From Musa acuminata AAA Group (Eukaryota; Streptophyta; Magnoliopsida; Zingiberales; Musaceae): a stretch of DNA of 64,000 nt. Numbering within the stretch: the first letter of the stretch is position 1; each line of letters begins with the position of its first letter. The notes under the pieces were generated by a model, which did no database searches, was not told the origin of the DNA, and was given only the letters and a program-made list of their open reading frames with translations. Location: assembly GCF_036884655.1 (NCBI RefSeq), contig NC_088357.1, forward strand, positions 42,788,001 through 42,852,000. The letters are read 5' to 3'. Shown here piece after piece: positions 50,613 through 62,300 of the stretch. A program made the translations under genes and the position numbers.

Positions 50613-52080
50613 TTATCTAATCTTTTATATCATCTAATGTGCTAATTATATATTACCTCGTGTACTTGAACTCTATTAGCAATGTAATCCTTGTACTTAA
50701 AAAATTTATTTTGGGATCCATGTAATTCTGAAAATAAAATAAATAGTTACATTTGTCCTACCGTTGTCACATTAATGAAAAACATAATATGTGACACCAC
50801 ATACTAAAACGACATGAAAATGATGAACAAAAAGATAATTTCAACATTGTTGGGATGCTCTATCACCTAGTTCGCCTCTCATTACGTCACTAGGATGCAA
50901 AGGGCACGATCGTCATCCCACTTGGCTCCTAGCAAAGCGAAAGTGTGGCCTCTCCTTACCACTAAGGTCATCCTCATATCTCTCTTGTACAGCCCAGCAC
51001 TCGCTATGGTATCATATTCTCAGACTTCACTGTGCCATCTTCAGGATATATGATGCTCGCATCGTCCTCATCCATGCACTCATTGCCTACAATTGGTTCG
51101 GTATCGAGACTTGAATCCGATAAGCAACAGTAGCTTACTGATGCTAATTTTAACCCGACCAACAATGAACATGTGTCAATTTTTCCTTGCCGATCTAAAT
51201 TAAGGATCATGTTAACGGGTCCGGATTCTGATAGGGTTTACCGGCTAGCAACTGTAGCTGCTAAACTATACTCTTTTTGGAAGCAATTGTCGAATCTTTA
51301 CCTTTATAAACAAAAGAATTTCCTATCTATACTATGATATTTTTGTATCCTCCCATATTACACATACATGCAAGTGACACCTATGAATCATAACAAAGAG
51401 CTGTTGTAAAGCAAGGTAATGAAAAAGGGACCATGTACCCATTGAAACAAAACACTTGTTCTCCAAATACAGAGATGTAAATCTGCCAATTTAATAGGAG
51501 GAATGGGCATCACAAAAAGGTAGAATGTGCAGGATTGCATTTATTTATTTTTTCTGCAAATGTTCAGACTGGACAACAATTTTTGCAGGTTATCTGATTT
51601 TGCAACTGAAAATTTCAGGACAATATCAAGAAACCAAAAAAGTCCAGGATAATAATTGGATTCAGGTTGATTTTTAACCAATTTGATGAAACTTGTCGCT
51701 TGAAGGTTTCATCGATACAATATGTGCCGAAAGGAACACTAAAAAAGCATAGACAAGATTAATATCATATCTCATAGCGAAAGATGGTACATCATAAAGA
51801 GCCAAAAAAAGAAAAAACAAGGGTGGAACTTTCCTGAAATTGTCATGATAGAACATGAACTATATATCGCACTGTCATCTTCTCTTATCCTCCAGTTTGC
51901 TGCAGTTCCTGTGTTTCGTGTTTCTCTTGCAGCTCCCAACATGGTGGGAAAATGATGCATACTTGTTGCTTTCAAATGTGGAACAAGTTGGGCCCCTAAC
52001 AAAGTAGTCTTGAAAAGAAAACTGCAGCTTAGACCTTCCTCTACTACCCAGAAATGCACTTCTGGCAAATAACAGTACCT
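50613..52080. other. 3' flank of the coiled-coil gene and intergenic DNA
   Basis: From about 51500 rightward this is probably the 3' UTR of the minus-strand coiled-coil gene. The 68-codon minus-strand frame at 51004-51210 has no family I can name. The remainder shows no coding potential. Confidence 0.45.
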
Positions 52081-55000
52081 CTACCACCATCTCCTCTCAG
52101 ACAAGGAAATGAGCTGAAAACACAAAAAAGTAGAATATTAAGCTCATGACATTTTAAGACATAATTTGCAATCCAGTAGTACTTCCCAAAGCAGTCTCTC
52201 ATATGGTAACACTAATGGAGTTTATAATTCTGGTTTTTCCTTATTTTGATAGCAAAACAGAAACCTTTTTACATCATTGCAAATAGATTACAGAAAAAGT
52301 CATCCAGAGGCCCATTCATCTCTGACTCCCAACAAGAGATACAATGGATTCACCTTGAGTTAGCTAGCCTATGAGCGTATGACATCAAGGAAAAATAGGA
52401 AAACTGGGTAAACACAAAAAGTTATCATTCTGTTGAAACACAGGAATTATGTTTATATGGGCATTGCAGTAAAGTGGGCAACAGACCTAGCACAAAATTG
52501 AAGATAAAGCCCTGCTGCAAGACTACACACTAAGCACACTTATTATGACATGATACTGGATAAGGAAAACTGGAATCGCCAGTTATCATTTTGCAGTCAT
52601 TTTGTCTCTGCTTGAGCAGCATGTCATTCAAAAAACTGTACCAATACGGCGGCCATATTAACCTGAGTCCTTATTTGAACGTAATAATCAGCTCATCTTC
52701 AAGCTGTAATACAAGGACCTCTAGAAACAGAGACAGATATTAAAGCAGTTGTGATCATGACAATTGCAGAACCAAGCAACTCCAGGCTCTCATAATTAAG
52801 CAAATAATCGACAAAGCAGTAAAGATCAAGATTCATATCAAGACCACCATAAGTTCCATGTATCAGTGAGGACAGCCAACAAGAAAAGCTACATCCATCT
52901 ACTGGCAACCTAATAGGTTCAAATCCAATACATGGTCTATCAAAGATAACTGATGTCATAATTCCAGCTGCATAGTTTCCAAACATTAAAAATTCATGTT
53001 ATGCATGTAGATACTGGATTTGTGAAATAAGGAGAAGGCAACATCACTAACCTGTCGAGCAACCTGTGCCAGCCTCCTACTGTCTCTGGATGATTCCACA
53101 ACTAAACTAGATTTCTGAGGCTCCGGCCTGCATGATTCCACAACTATGCTAGATTCCTGAGGCTCCAGCTCTGAGTCATCTTTGCCCACTTTTCGCTTAG
53201 ATATGTTTTCCGTTATAGATGTAGGTTCCACTTTGCCATCCAAAGATCCCCTCTTTCGCTTCCTCTGAAAGGTATATTTGAGGATTTTGTCACCTCCAAC
53301 TTCAGTTGCACGTCCACAATGCCCGCTAAGCTCATCCCTATAATCATAGTGTGGTTCATTAATTGTCTCATTATTTTCTTTTGTAACAGAATTATCCAAT
53401 TCCTCTGCTGGTATATGATCTGGTTTTGTTGACATTTTCTCCTCTAGCTCCGTGTCATTTTTAACATATTCATCTGAAAGAGCATCATTAATCATCTCAC
53501 CTGTACTTGCTGCAAATGGTTCCTTCATACTATTTTCCGGACAAGTTCCATTGTTAGAAGTATGGATTCTATCAATATGATCTTCACGAGAAGCATTACA
53601 TTGTTTTAGGAGAGTTCTCCTGGTTGTTATTCTATTGCCATTTAAAAGTCCTGAGTTCTTATTGCTGAAAATCTTGTTCAACTTATTCCTTTGACTTTCT
53701 GTTCCCTGATCTTCTCCAGACACCTGGGATGAACAAAATTTCAGTGTCTTTGGATGCACTTCACTGCCAGTCCCGTGTGCGCTACATTGTTTTAGAACAT
53801 TGCTCCTGGTCATTATTCTATTGTCATTTGAAAGCCCTGAGCTATTATTGCTGAAAAAATTGTTCAACTTAGTCCTTTGACTTCTTGTTGTTTCCTGATC
53901 TTTATCAGACGCCTGAGGTGAGCAAGAATTCAGTGTCCTCGGAGGCACTTCACTGCCAGTACTGTATGTATTACTTTGTCTTAGAACAGTTCTCCTGGTC
54001 ATTATTTTATTGCCATTTAAAAGTTCTGAGCTTTTGTTGCTGAAATTTTTGTTCAACTTAGTCCTTTGACTTTTTGTTGTTTCCTGATCTTGTCCAGACA
54101 CCTGAGGTGAACAAGAATTCAGTGTCTTTGGAGGCACTTCACCGCCAGTCCAGTGTGCATTATCAGCAGATATATCCACATCAGTTTGTCCAACCTTGGA
54201 ATGAGTAGGATCCAGTGAGGCATAATGTTGCTTGTCATGATAAATAACACGTTTTGTGGGCCTCATAACGCGTCTTCGGCGCCGCATCTTTCGTCTTCTT
54301 ACTAATTTTTCTACCATGACAAAGTCTTTGGTCCAGGGTCTTTCAGCTTTTTCATTCTCACACATTATCTTACCTTTACTATTTGGAACCTTGTCGGGGC
54401 CTGGTGTAGAAACCTTTATATGTTTAGTGTCCAGAGATCGATAGTGTTGCATGTCATGATAGGTACTACATTCTGTTGACTTCATAACATGATTCTGACA
54501 ATGAACTTTTTGTTTCCTATGACATACTATTTTCTCTTTTATAGCAAAATCTTTGGTGTCAGACTTTTCAGATTTTTCGTTCTCACACATCAATGTTTCA
54601 CTCTTTATATCTGAGACTTGGTCATGCATTTGTGAAGTGAGTTCTTTGCCAGTCACTGGATTCCATTCAAAAGCATGTATCCTCTGGGTACATCCACTTC
54701 GACAAAGCTCTGGCTCTTTGTTGCTCAGTATTATAGATGTCAAGTCAGGTTTGACAGCATAAGTATCTGATGAAATCAAATTGTTCAAGGGTTCATCTTC
54801 TGTTGCACCTTTGCTAAAGCAGCAGTCTGAATTAAGGACACTTATAGCTCCACTTGGAGAGTGCAGGGATGAGCCAGAGTTGTGCATGCTTTCCTGACCG
54901 TTATATTTCTCAGAAGGGGTATTGTGAACTGTGCTTTTCCCATTTAGAAACTCAGCTTGAATATCCCTCTTATGGTCCAATTCAGAATTCAATCTCTTCA

Positions 55001-58000
55001 GTTCAGATCTAAGACAATCAATTGTAACCTTTGCTTCACTAAGTTGAGCTTCGAGTTCTTGAATCTTCCCTACCTGAGATAAATTTGCCTTTTCAGATTC
55101 ATGAATCTGTAAGGCCAACTATCTTTGTCAGTGAAATGTTTCAAAGCCTACTTAAAGAAAGAGGAAAAAAGTATTTAGCAATCTACAAAAAGTCAAACTT
55201 AAAAAGGACCAGCAACAAAAAGATAAAATTTATTTTCAGTCAAAAAATGAGTATAAAAATATGAATTAATTATTGACTAGTGGGTATACTCATATACCTC
55301 TGACCAACTCTTCTTCCTTCTACAAGGGCAAATCCTAACTCAACTGAGTCAAAGTGAGCTGATCTAAGTTGGAAATGGACCAAGTCAAACCAAGTCTGAC
55401 TACATTTCAAGGCAAGTTTAGATGGTAGGATATACATTGACAAGGGCTGAGGGCCTGCAAATATATGCTCATATCTGTATCATCAGTATGCTTCCTGAAA
55501 AGACAAATGAGCCAGCAACCATTTTCAACTAAAGGCAATGGCTATAAAACTTGAGGATTAAGGTGAAAGACAAATTTGGAGTAAGTGACTCTGCATTGAT
55601 TATTATAACCTGAACTTAAGAAGCATAACAGCATGAAGCCCATAAAGTCAAATTTAGAATCATAGTTCTACCTTAGATTCCACAAAAGGATAAAGTTCAA
55701 TCTTGGATTCCATAAAAGTTCAACAATTGCTGAACTGTATCACTTTAACAAGACTATGTCAACACAATATCTGAAATTTAATCATGATGGAGATTCAAGC
55801 TTGAGTCAAGATGGAAAAGATTAAATCTGATAAAAGCTAAATGACTCTTGATTTATCCTAGACATATGAGAAGTAGAAATGAGATAGTCTGCTCTCAATG
55901 TGGTAAATTTGAGCCAAAAACTAACTTCTCTTTATATGAAGTAGCAATTTCCCGACGATTGGCAAATAAAATGAGTACACATAATGCATCTGGGAAATTA
56001 CTTAAAAATACTTTTTGCGCTTGTAAAGATAACTAATATCAATTAATTTGTAAGAATAATCAGAAATGAAAATTCCATCCTTGGCTTAGAGAAGAAAACC
56101 AAAAAGCACGTGACTAATAACTACTAAAAACTGAATACAATGATGCTTAGATTATTTAGTTGTATCTTCCATGAATAAATAAAACAAACCATGTAGCAAA
56201 CATCTAGTAAGGATGCTCATCATTTATTCTTTGTTTGTGAGGCATAAAATAGATAATATTAACTTCTATGCAGGTAGATACATCTGATATGAATATCGAG
56301 GGCTTGAGGATGTCATTTTTCTAGAATGTTTGTGTACTTTTCTTGCTTAGCTTAACCACATTAGTATAACATTTGACAACTAGTTATGAGTCCGACCCAA
56401 TCAATTCATCTTTTCTGCTGAGCTAGACCAAACTATCTCAAATTTTCTTTTATTGTCTTGCTGCTATACCTCTGATACTTTCTTCCACTGAATTGCACCT
56501 CATGACCATTGTGCTCTAGTTCTCTTATTTTGTTTAGTGCTCCAATCTTGCCCTGTTGTTGTCTTATTTCAGGGAACCGAACAAATAAAACTATTAATAC
56601 AAGGAGGGGAAAAACGGTTAACCAAAACAAAATTACCACATAGTTAAAGAAACTCATTCATCTAATTCAACAGGACAACGGCGTGCACTTGGGAATGTGC
56701 TTAATTTTGTATGTCACATAATGCGGGTTAAAAAATTTATAACAGGCAATAAGTAGAGCAAAGAACCATGAAAAAGAATTTGCACGGAACTCCAAAGAAG
56801 AACAAAGATTAAGTTAAACTTGTTTTAAGTCTTCTATGATGACAAGATCACACTCGACACCTATTTCTTATCTTATGGACTCTCCTCTCACTGGTTTGGA
56901 TGACCATCTCAAATATATGGAGGTTAATTCAATGTGGCAGATTCCTTGTTTCAAAGGAGATATAATCAGTAAGATACCTTAATTGTGTGCGAGTGGGTAC
57001 TTCTTTGTTAGGATTAAGGTGAAACAGCATTGAAAAAGATAAAAGACACAATCACAACTCATACAGAAGATATAACCTTCCAATATTCTTATTAGTGCAT
57101 CCTATGAATGATCACATAACTTCTTAGAGTGCCAAATAATTGCTTAGTCACACAAACAAAATGGATTGCACCTTAAATTTCATTTTCAGATAAAACAGAA
57201 ATGAGAATAATATTGATAATAGATCCTCGAGTTGATGTTTGCTTTATTCAGCATTTCAACATATACTCCATGTAATTGTGGTTGTGGATACTGCAAAAGT
57301 TGGATTGCTAATTGTCTTTGTAGAGTATGTGAATAAGATATACATTATACTTCAAATTAAGTCAATCAGAAAAACTCCATTGTGCCTAATAATTATTCGT
57401 TGGCATCAAAAAAAGAACACAAGCTAGGTTGTTGCAGAAAACAATAGGGAATCAAAGAAATATACAACAATTAGTTACTAAGCACTTTAAACAATAAATA
57501 GCATTAGAGACAATGCCTCTGAGGAAAGAGAACATGCTCATTGTAATTATAACCTTCATATAGCTCCATATAGTTTACAGTAGAAATGCATGGTTATGAA
57601 GGAAAAAAAACACCAAAAACTAGCGACATGTAAAAACAGCTTCGACTTTAACATGCAAGCCAAAACTGTATGCATACAAAAAAAATATGGCAAAATAAAC
57701 TCTTAGAGGATCATCTTGGTTGCGATGACTAAGACTGCAAGATTTGCATTACGTAGAGACTCCAGGGACATAGGAAAAAAACAAACTTAACAAAGAAGAC
57801 AAATTGTGAAGCATCTTGCTAAAATTCAGACTTGAAGATAAATTAGATCATGCACCCATAACAAGAGCATCATCCTAGCATCCTTTCCAACGACCAATCA
57901 GGAAGACCAAGACTTTAAGAGGGAGGGGGAAAGAGAAAAAATACACACCCTCTGAAGCCGCAGCCAGACCCTAATGACCAAAATTTGGTAGCTCATCTTG

Positions 58001-58470
58001 ACAAACAAGCGCATCAAGGACGATATTGAGTATCAAGAAGTGAAACCCCAAACATAGCGACCGAAGTTAGGAGTGCGAAATAGGAGAAGCTAGAACCATC
58101 ACCTTGGAGTCCATGATCGCCTTCAATCGGAGAAGCATGGCCAGTGAATCTTCCTTGGTGAGTGACAGGCTTCGCTGCAGCTGGAGCACCTTCCCCTCCG
58201 AAGCCAGAATCCGAGCCGCCGACTCCTTCGCGGTGTTCAAGATAATGTCCGCGTACGCCCTCTTCAGCGCTGCCATTCTCTGGAAAATTCCCCCATCAAC
58301 CACACACAACACCGCATAAGCAAAATCATCGCAGAACAACCAAGCATCGAAAAAGAAATCGCATCACGAAGATTAGCGGCAGAAAATGAAACGCAGGATC
58401 GAACAAAGAAAAGTGGGTTCTTTTTCCCATGATTCGGCTCATGGGAGGGTACCTCGGCGTCGTCAGCCAT
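52081..58470 (-). CDS. Coiled-coil protein with internal repeats, function unknown
   Basis: Four exons on the minus strand: 58470-58453, 58279-58103, 55106-53052 and 52113-52081. All are phase 0, and they encode 760 residues. The N-terminal part, MADDAE then RMAALKRAYADIILNTAKES, and the coiled coil up to about residue 110 (IQELEAQLSEAKVTIDCLRS) belong to a conserved plant family that I recognise by sequence but cannot name. The end, QLISLSERRWW, comes from the 10-codon last exon and looks like the family's usual terminus. Between them is a long hydrophilic, Ser/Asn/Lys-rich region without domains. It holds two copies of a ~70-residue unit and three copies of a ~63-residue unit. Basic clusters (RRRKMRRRRR, KRKRKRG) could act as nuclear localisation signals. 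Intron 2 is 3.0 kb and empty of recognisable genes. The tiny first exon and the last exon rest on splice signals and family resemblance. Confidence 0.75.
53598..54159 (-). repeat. Three coding tandem repeats of ~187 bp
   Basis: Within exon 3, three head-to-tail units (about 53971-54159, 53783-53970 and 53598-53782 in gene order) each encode a phrase of the form 'GSEVPPKTLNSCSPQVSG', then a 'SQRTKLNKxFSN' phrase, then 'NRIMTRRxVLKQ'. Frame is kept in all three, and unit length is a multiple of three or nearly so. The units differ by substitutions throughout. Confidence 0.85.
54195..54592 (-). repeat. Two coding repeats of ~74 codons
   Basis: Also in exon 3, two units begin with MCENEKxE, continue with TKDF, a basic stretch, a 'YHDxQHYxSLD' phrase and end in HxKV. 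The basic stretch is KQKVH in the first unit and RRRKMRRRRR in the second, so the copies have diverged in charge. Confidence 0.8.
55107..58102 (-). other. Intron 2 of the coiled-coil gene
   Basis: Three kb of AT-rich sequence between donor AAG/GTGATG at 58102 and acceptor CTTACAG at 55107. No nested gene or transposon domain is visible; an isolated minus-strand frame at 56433-56657 is discussed among the rejected items. Confidence 0.6.
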
Positions 58471-59386
58471 CGGCGGTGGGTGGCGGTTGAGAGAGGGGGG
58501 CGGAAGGGAAGTGTTAGATAGAGCGAGAGAGAAGGGGAGGAGGCGGAAAGGAGCGGGTTTTGTTCGGCTGCGGGTTTTTTTCCCCTTCTCTTTCCGTTTC
58601 CTCCCCCTTTCAGCTGTGTCTGTTATGACGAGGAATAGGCAGAAACAACTCGTATTTACGCTTTTGTCCCCGCCGTTTGGTTGGGCCTTCGCTTACTGAG
58701 AGGGTCGCATGCTCGGCTAAAAGATCCACAACGGAGTACAGCCTTTTCCCTCGGAGCCCACCACAATACCGACGGGCCCCGCTTCAACTTCCCTGTCGCG
58801 AGACGGCAAACGTGTCGCCTGCGGAGAGCTCCGAGGCGTCGGCTCGATGCCGTCGGACCGAAAACGGGCGCGAGAAGTGCATCGCTCGGTTGTTGGACCA
58901 GACACGGTACAGCTTTCTTCACTCGGAGCTAGACCACAACAAAAGTGCCGGGCCCCGCTCCACGGAGGATGCCGTAACGTGTAGCCTGCGGAGACAAGCG
59001 AGGCGGTGTCCCGTGGTTGTCGGGGTTCACAATGGGCGGTGATGAGCTTGAATTTTTTTGAATTGCTGCAATCATTTCCCTCTTCCAATGCAAATTGAAA
59101 TTATGATCACTAAAAGAAATTATTCATGAGTTTACTTCATTGAGAGATGATTGCAATAAGATCATATGGCAGTAGATGTTGACAAAATAAACGAATTTTA
59201 ACTGCACAACAACAATAAACTTGTTAGCTCATATGCTTTCATGATGATGATTCATTTTCACATCTCAGTAGGTCATTTGATGCTTTGGGCAGCCGGAAAA
59301 AGCAGCTCAATCTATAGATTTGTAGCTTTTAATGTACATTCTAGTGAGGAAGATATACAAGAATCTATCGTTTTAGAACTCACAGT
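58471..59386. other. Upstream region of the coiled-coil gene; HAK 3' flank
   Basis: GC-rich from 58480 to 59040, then AT-rich. The GC-rich part is the likely promoter of the minus-strand coiled-coil gene. Long frames on both strands at 58656-59088 are chance products of the high GC content. The left portion of 59050-59386 is probably the 3' UTR region of the HAK gene. Confidence 0.5.
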
Positions 59387-62300
59387 TCAAACATAGTAAA
59401 TCATCCCCACCTCCAAAGTAGATGCATAGGGGATGTTCACTGCATACGCCGGACCCCTGCTGTTCCTCCTCAGGAAGTCATAGCCGTAGTTGATGGCGAG
59501 CCGCCTGACGAATCCCGACCCGCTCTTCGCCCTCACATAGGAATGCCCGAGGATGAATGCCATGCCGGCTTCCCGTGCCTCCATCAGCTCCTGTAGCTCC
59601 TCCCTCGTGCTGGCATTCATCCGTGGGCTTGTGGGCAGCACAAACCTCACCTTCTTTCTCGCTCTGATCGGTGATTGTATCTCGGTCGAACTTGAAGGGC
59701 CTGCTGCCTCCCCTGGATCGTCACCCACTTCACACAACCGAATTCCAGCTCCGACGACGGTCATCCTCGCATCATCCTTTTCAGATTCTACTGCAGCACC
59801 GTTTGGCCCCGACGTCCCTGAGCGGATGAACTCCGCAATGCTGCAAACAATGTCCTTCTCAAACTCCAAGTCATCCTTCTGCACATCACGGTAACCGTAC
59901 CGAACAATGCACCGATAAAGCCTGTACTCCTTGGGCCCAATTCTGCCTACAAGGAACCGCTCCTCTGGATGAACGTGTGGCACAGGGATGGACTTGATGC
60001 AGAGGAAGATGAGCACCTGATGAATTATGCCATGCATTTAGACTTGTGCATTTGCTTACAAGTTATACATGAAACGATATCTAGGAAGAGTCGCATATTG
60101 CCAAAACAAATTTAACTCGAATGGTACGAGTATCGTCAATCTAAGAAGAGTGCAAAAATACTGAAATAGCTGACCTGGTGGAATGCAGGGAGATTTGTGA
60201 TGAAGTGGGAGAAGATGGATGGGATTCCTGACACAAGCTCAGTATGTATCAGACCGATGCCTCTAACACGCACGATACCAAGAGAAGGGCCGAGGCCGAG
60301 AAGCCACTCGATGGAGACCTTATTTTGAACATCAAATTGATACTTCTTGAGCGTGCCGTAGTGCCATACATACATAATTATCATGAAGATACAAGAAAAG
60401 GCAATGGGGACCCAAGCTCCTTCCAAGAACTTGATGAGGGAAGCTGAGAAATAGAGTGCCTCAATGGTTCCAAAGAAGAGTATAAAGCATACTGCTAGAA
60501 ATATGCTCTTGTGCCAACACAGAACTATCACCAGGGACATCAAGCAGGTTGTCACCAGCATTACGGTTATGACGGCCAATCCTGTTCCAAGAAAGAATTA
60601 AAGCAGGATTAGAACTATGTTACTTAGAAATGTGGTGTTCACAGGAATGAAAGATGATCGATATTTAATTCCCTTAGTATGGTTTCCTTGTGAAGGGTTT
60701 AGCTGCAAGGAAAAAAGGTCTATTTAAAGTATATTTTCAAGGATTTCAACAAATTCTTGGATCATGTACCACAAACTTCTAATGATATGCTCAGTTGGGT
60801 ATGACAAAGCTTAAGGATACCTGACGAATAAATTTTGGCAACATATCGACCCAATATAATGTATTGAGAAGAAGCAACTGACATAAGCATAGAGTAATTG
60901 GCTAAAGCTTGGTTACTTATCTACACGACAAGAAGTTTCAAGTCTCAACAATTTGTGGTCAATTACATGGATTCTCAGTTTTAGCAATTATACTACAGGA
61001 GACAACAATGATGACTTCACAAGTCATTCTTTTTAACATCAAATAAAAAAGCCAAATCATGAGATCTAAATATGGGGAGAAATGCCGTGTTTTCAGTCAC
61101 CAGAAACAGTTCCATTGGTGATTCAAAGTGTGAACTGATCCCAATTCTCATCCTGAAGTTCCCTAGGGTTCAGAAGTTGAACCGATGAAGAGCTTACGCA
61201 AGGGCTTACACGAGCAAATCCGGGCAGAGAATTCCATATTTTTTGAGACCGGCAATGGTTCTGTTGGTGTTTCAAATTTAAAACTCATTGCAATTCTCAT
61301 CCTGTGGTTCCCTAGGGTGCAGAAGTCGGAACAGAGAAGACATAAAGAAAGGACCTATACAAGGAGCAGGATAGAAGGATGGAAAGGCTGCAGCTATGGA
61401 AAAAGAATCATCTTTACTGGTTCTTCTAAGATAATCCTTCATTTTCTTGAAAAGGGATTTTGGATCAAATTTCAAATTACATACTGCAATCATAGATCGG
61501 TTTTAACTGACTTTTCTTTACAAGGACGAAAGATTACTTGTGTCAATCATGTAGCTTCCACGTTAAAGCGCATATATCAGGATACTCTAGCACAAGGATC
61601 TACACTTTGGAAGCTCAAAGTTGTTCTTTACCTGCAGCATTACCCATGTGCTTTGTGTCTCTGAAACCAATCGTCACGGCTAAGCACAATATCATTAATA
61701 TCCAGTTGATCTCTGGGATGTATATTTGTCCATGAAATTTGGATGATGTATGAACAATCTTCACTCTGGGAAAGCAGCCCAAAGCAGAACACTGCTTAAT
61801 GATCGAGAAAGTACCGGTAATAATGGCTTGGCTTCCCACAACCGCTGCAAGTATAGCTATACACAAAACAGGCCACCTTATTTGCTCTAAACAGAAAAAA
61901 AAAAGGCGTATAGCATGTCAGTATGCTGAAAAGCATCATCATCCATATAGCATAAACATTTGTCACTAAGAAAATATATGAACTCTGCAAATTAATTACC
62001 TGGTACCGAGACATAGAACCCAATTCGATATTCATTTTCAATAACATGGTGTTTGGACAGATAAGCAGCTTGTCCCATATATGCCAGGATCAATGATGGA
62101 TAAACCACAGATGTAAAAGCAATCTGCAAATTTGAATCATTGATTAGAGAGATAGTCAGCTCAAAATATCCATACATGTAACCTTTGCACACTTCAGTGT
62201 TATCAGATTACGCAATATTTGATCTTAAAAATGAAATTTTGATTCAGCAAACATGTCTTTATAAGGTAATAGAAAATAACAAACAAGAAGACGAATGTAT

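Noticed and set aside
56433..56657. Minus-strand frame in the coiled-coil gene intron with a QQQGKIGALNKIRELE phrase
   Set aside because: The phrase faintly resembles the coiled-coil start of exon 3 and could be a relic exon. The frame has no proper splice borders, and the known exons already join in frame.
58656..59088. Overlapping frames of up to 123 codons on both strands
   Set aside because: High GC content suppresses stops here; no motif is seen, and the region is better explained as a promoter.
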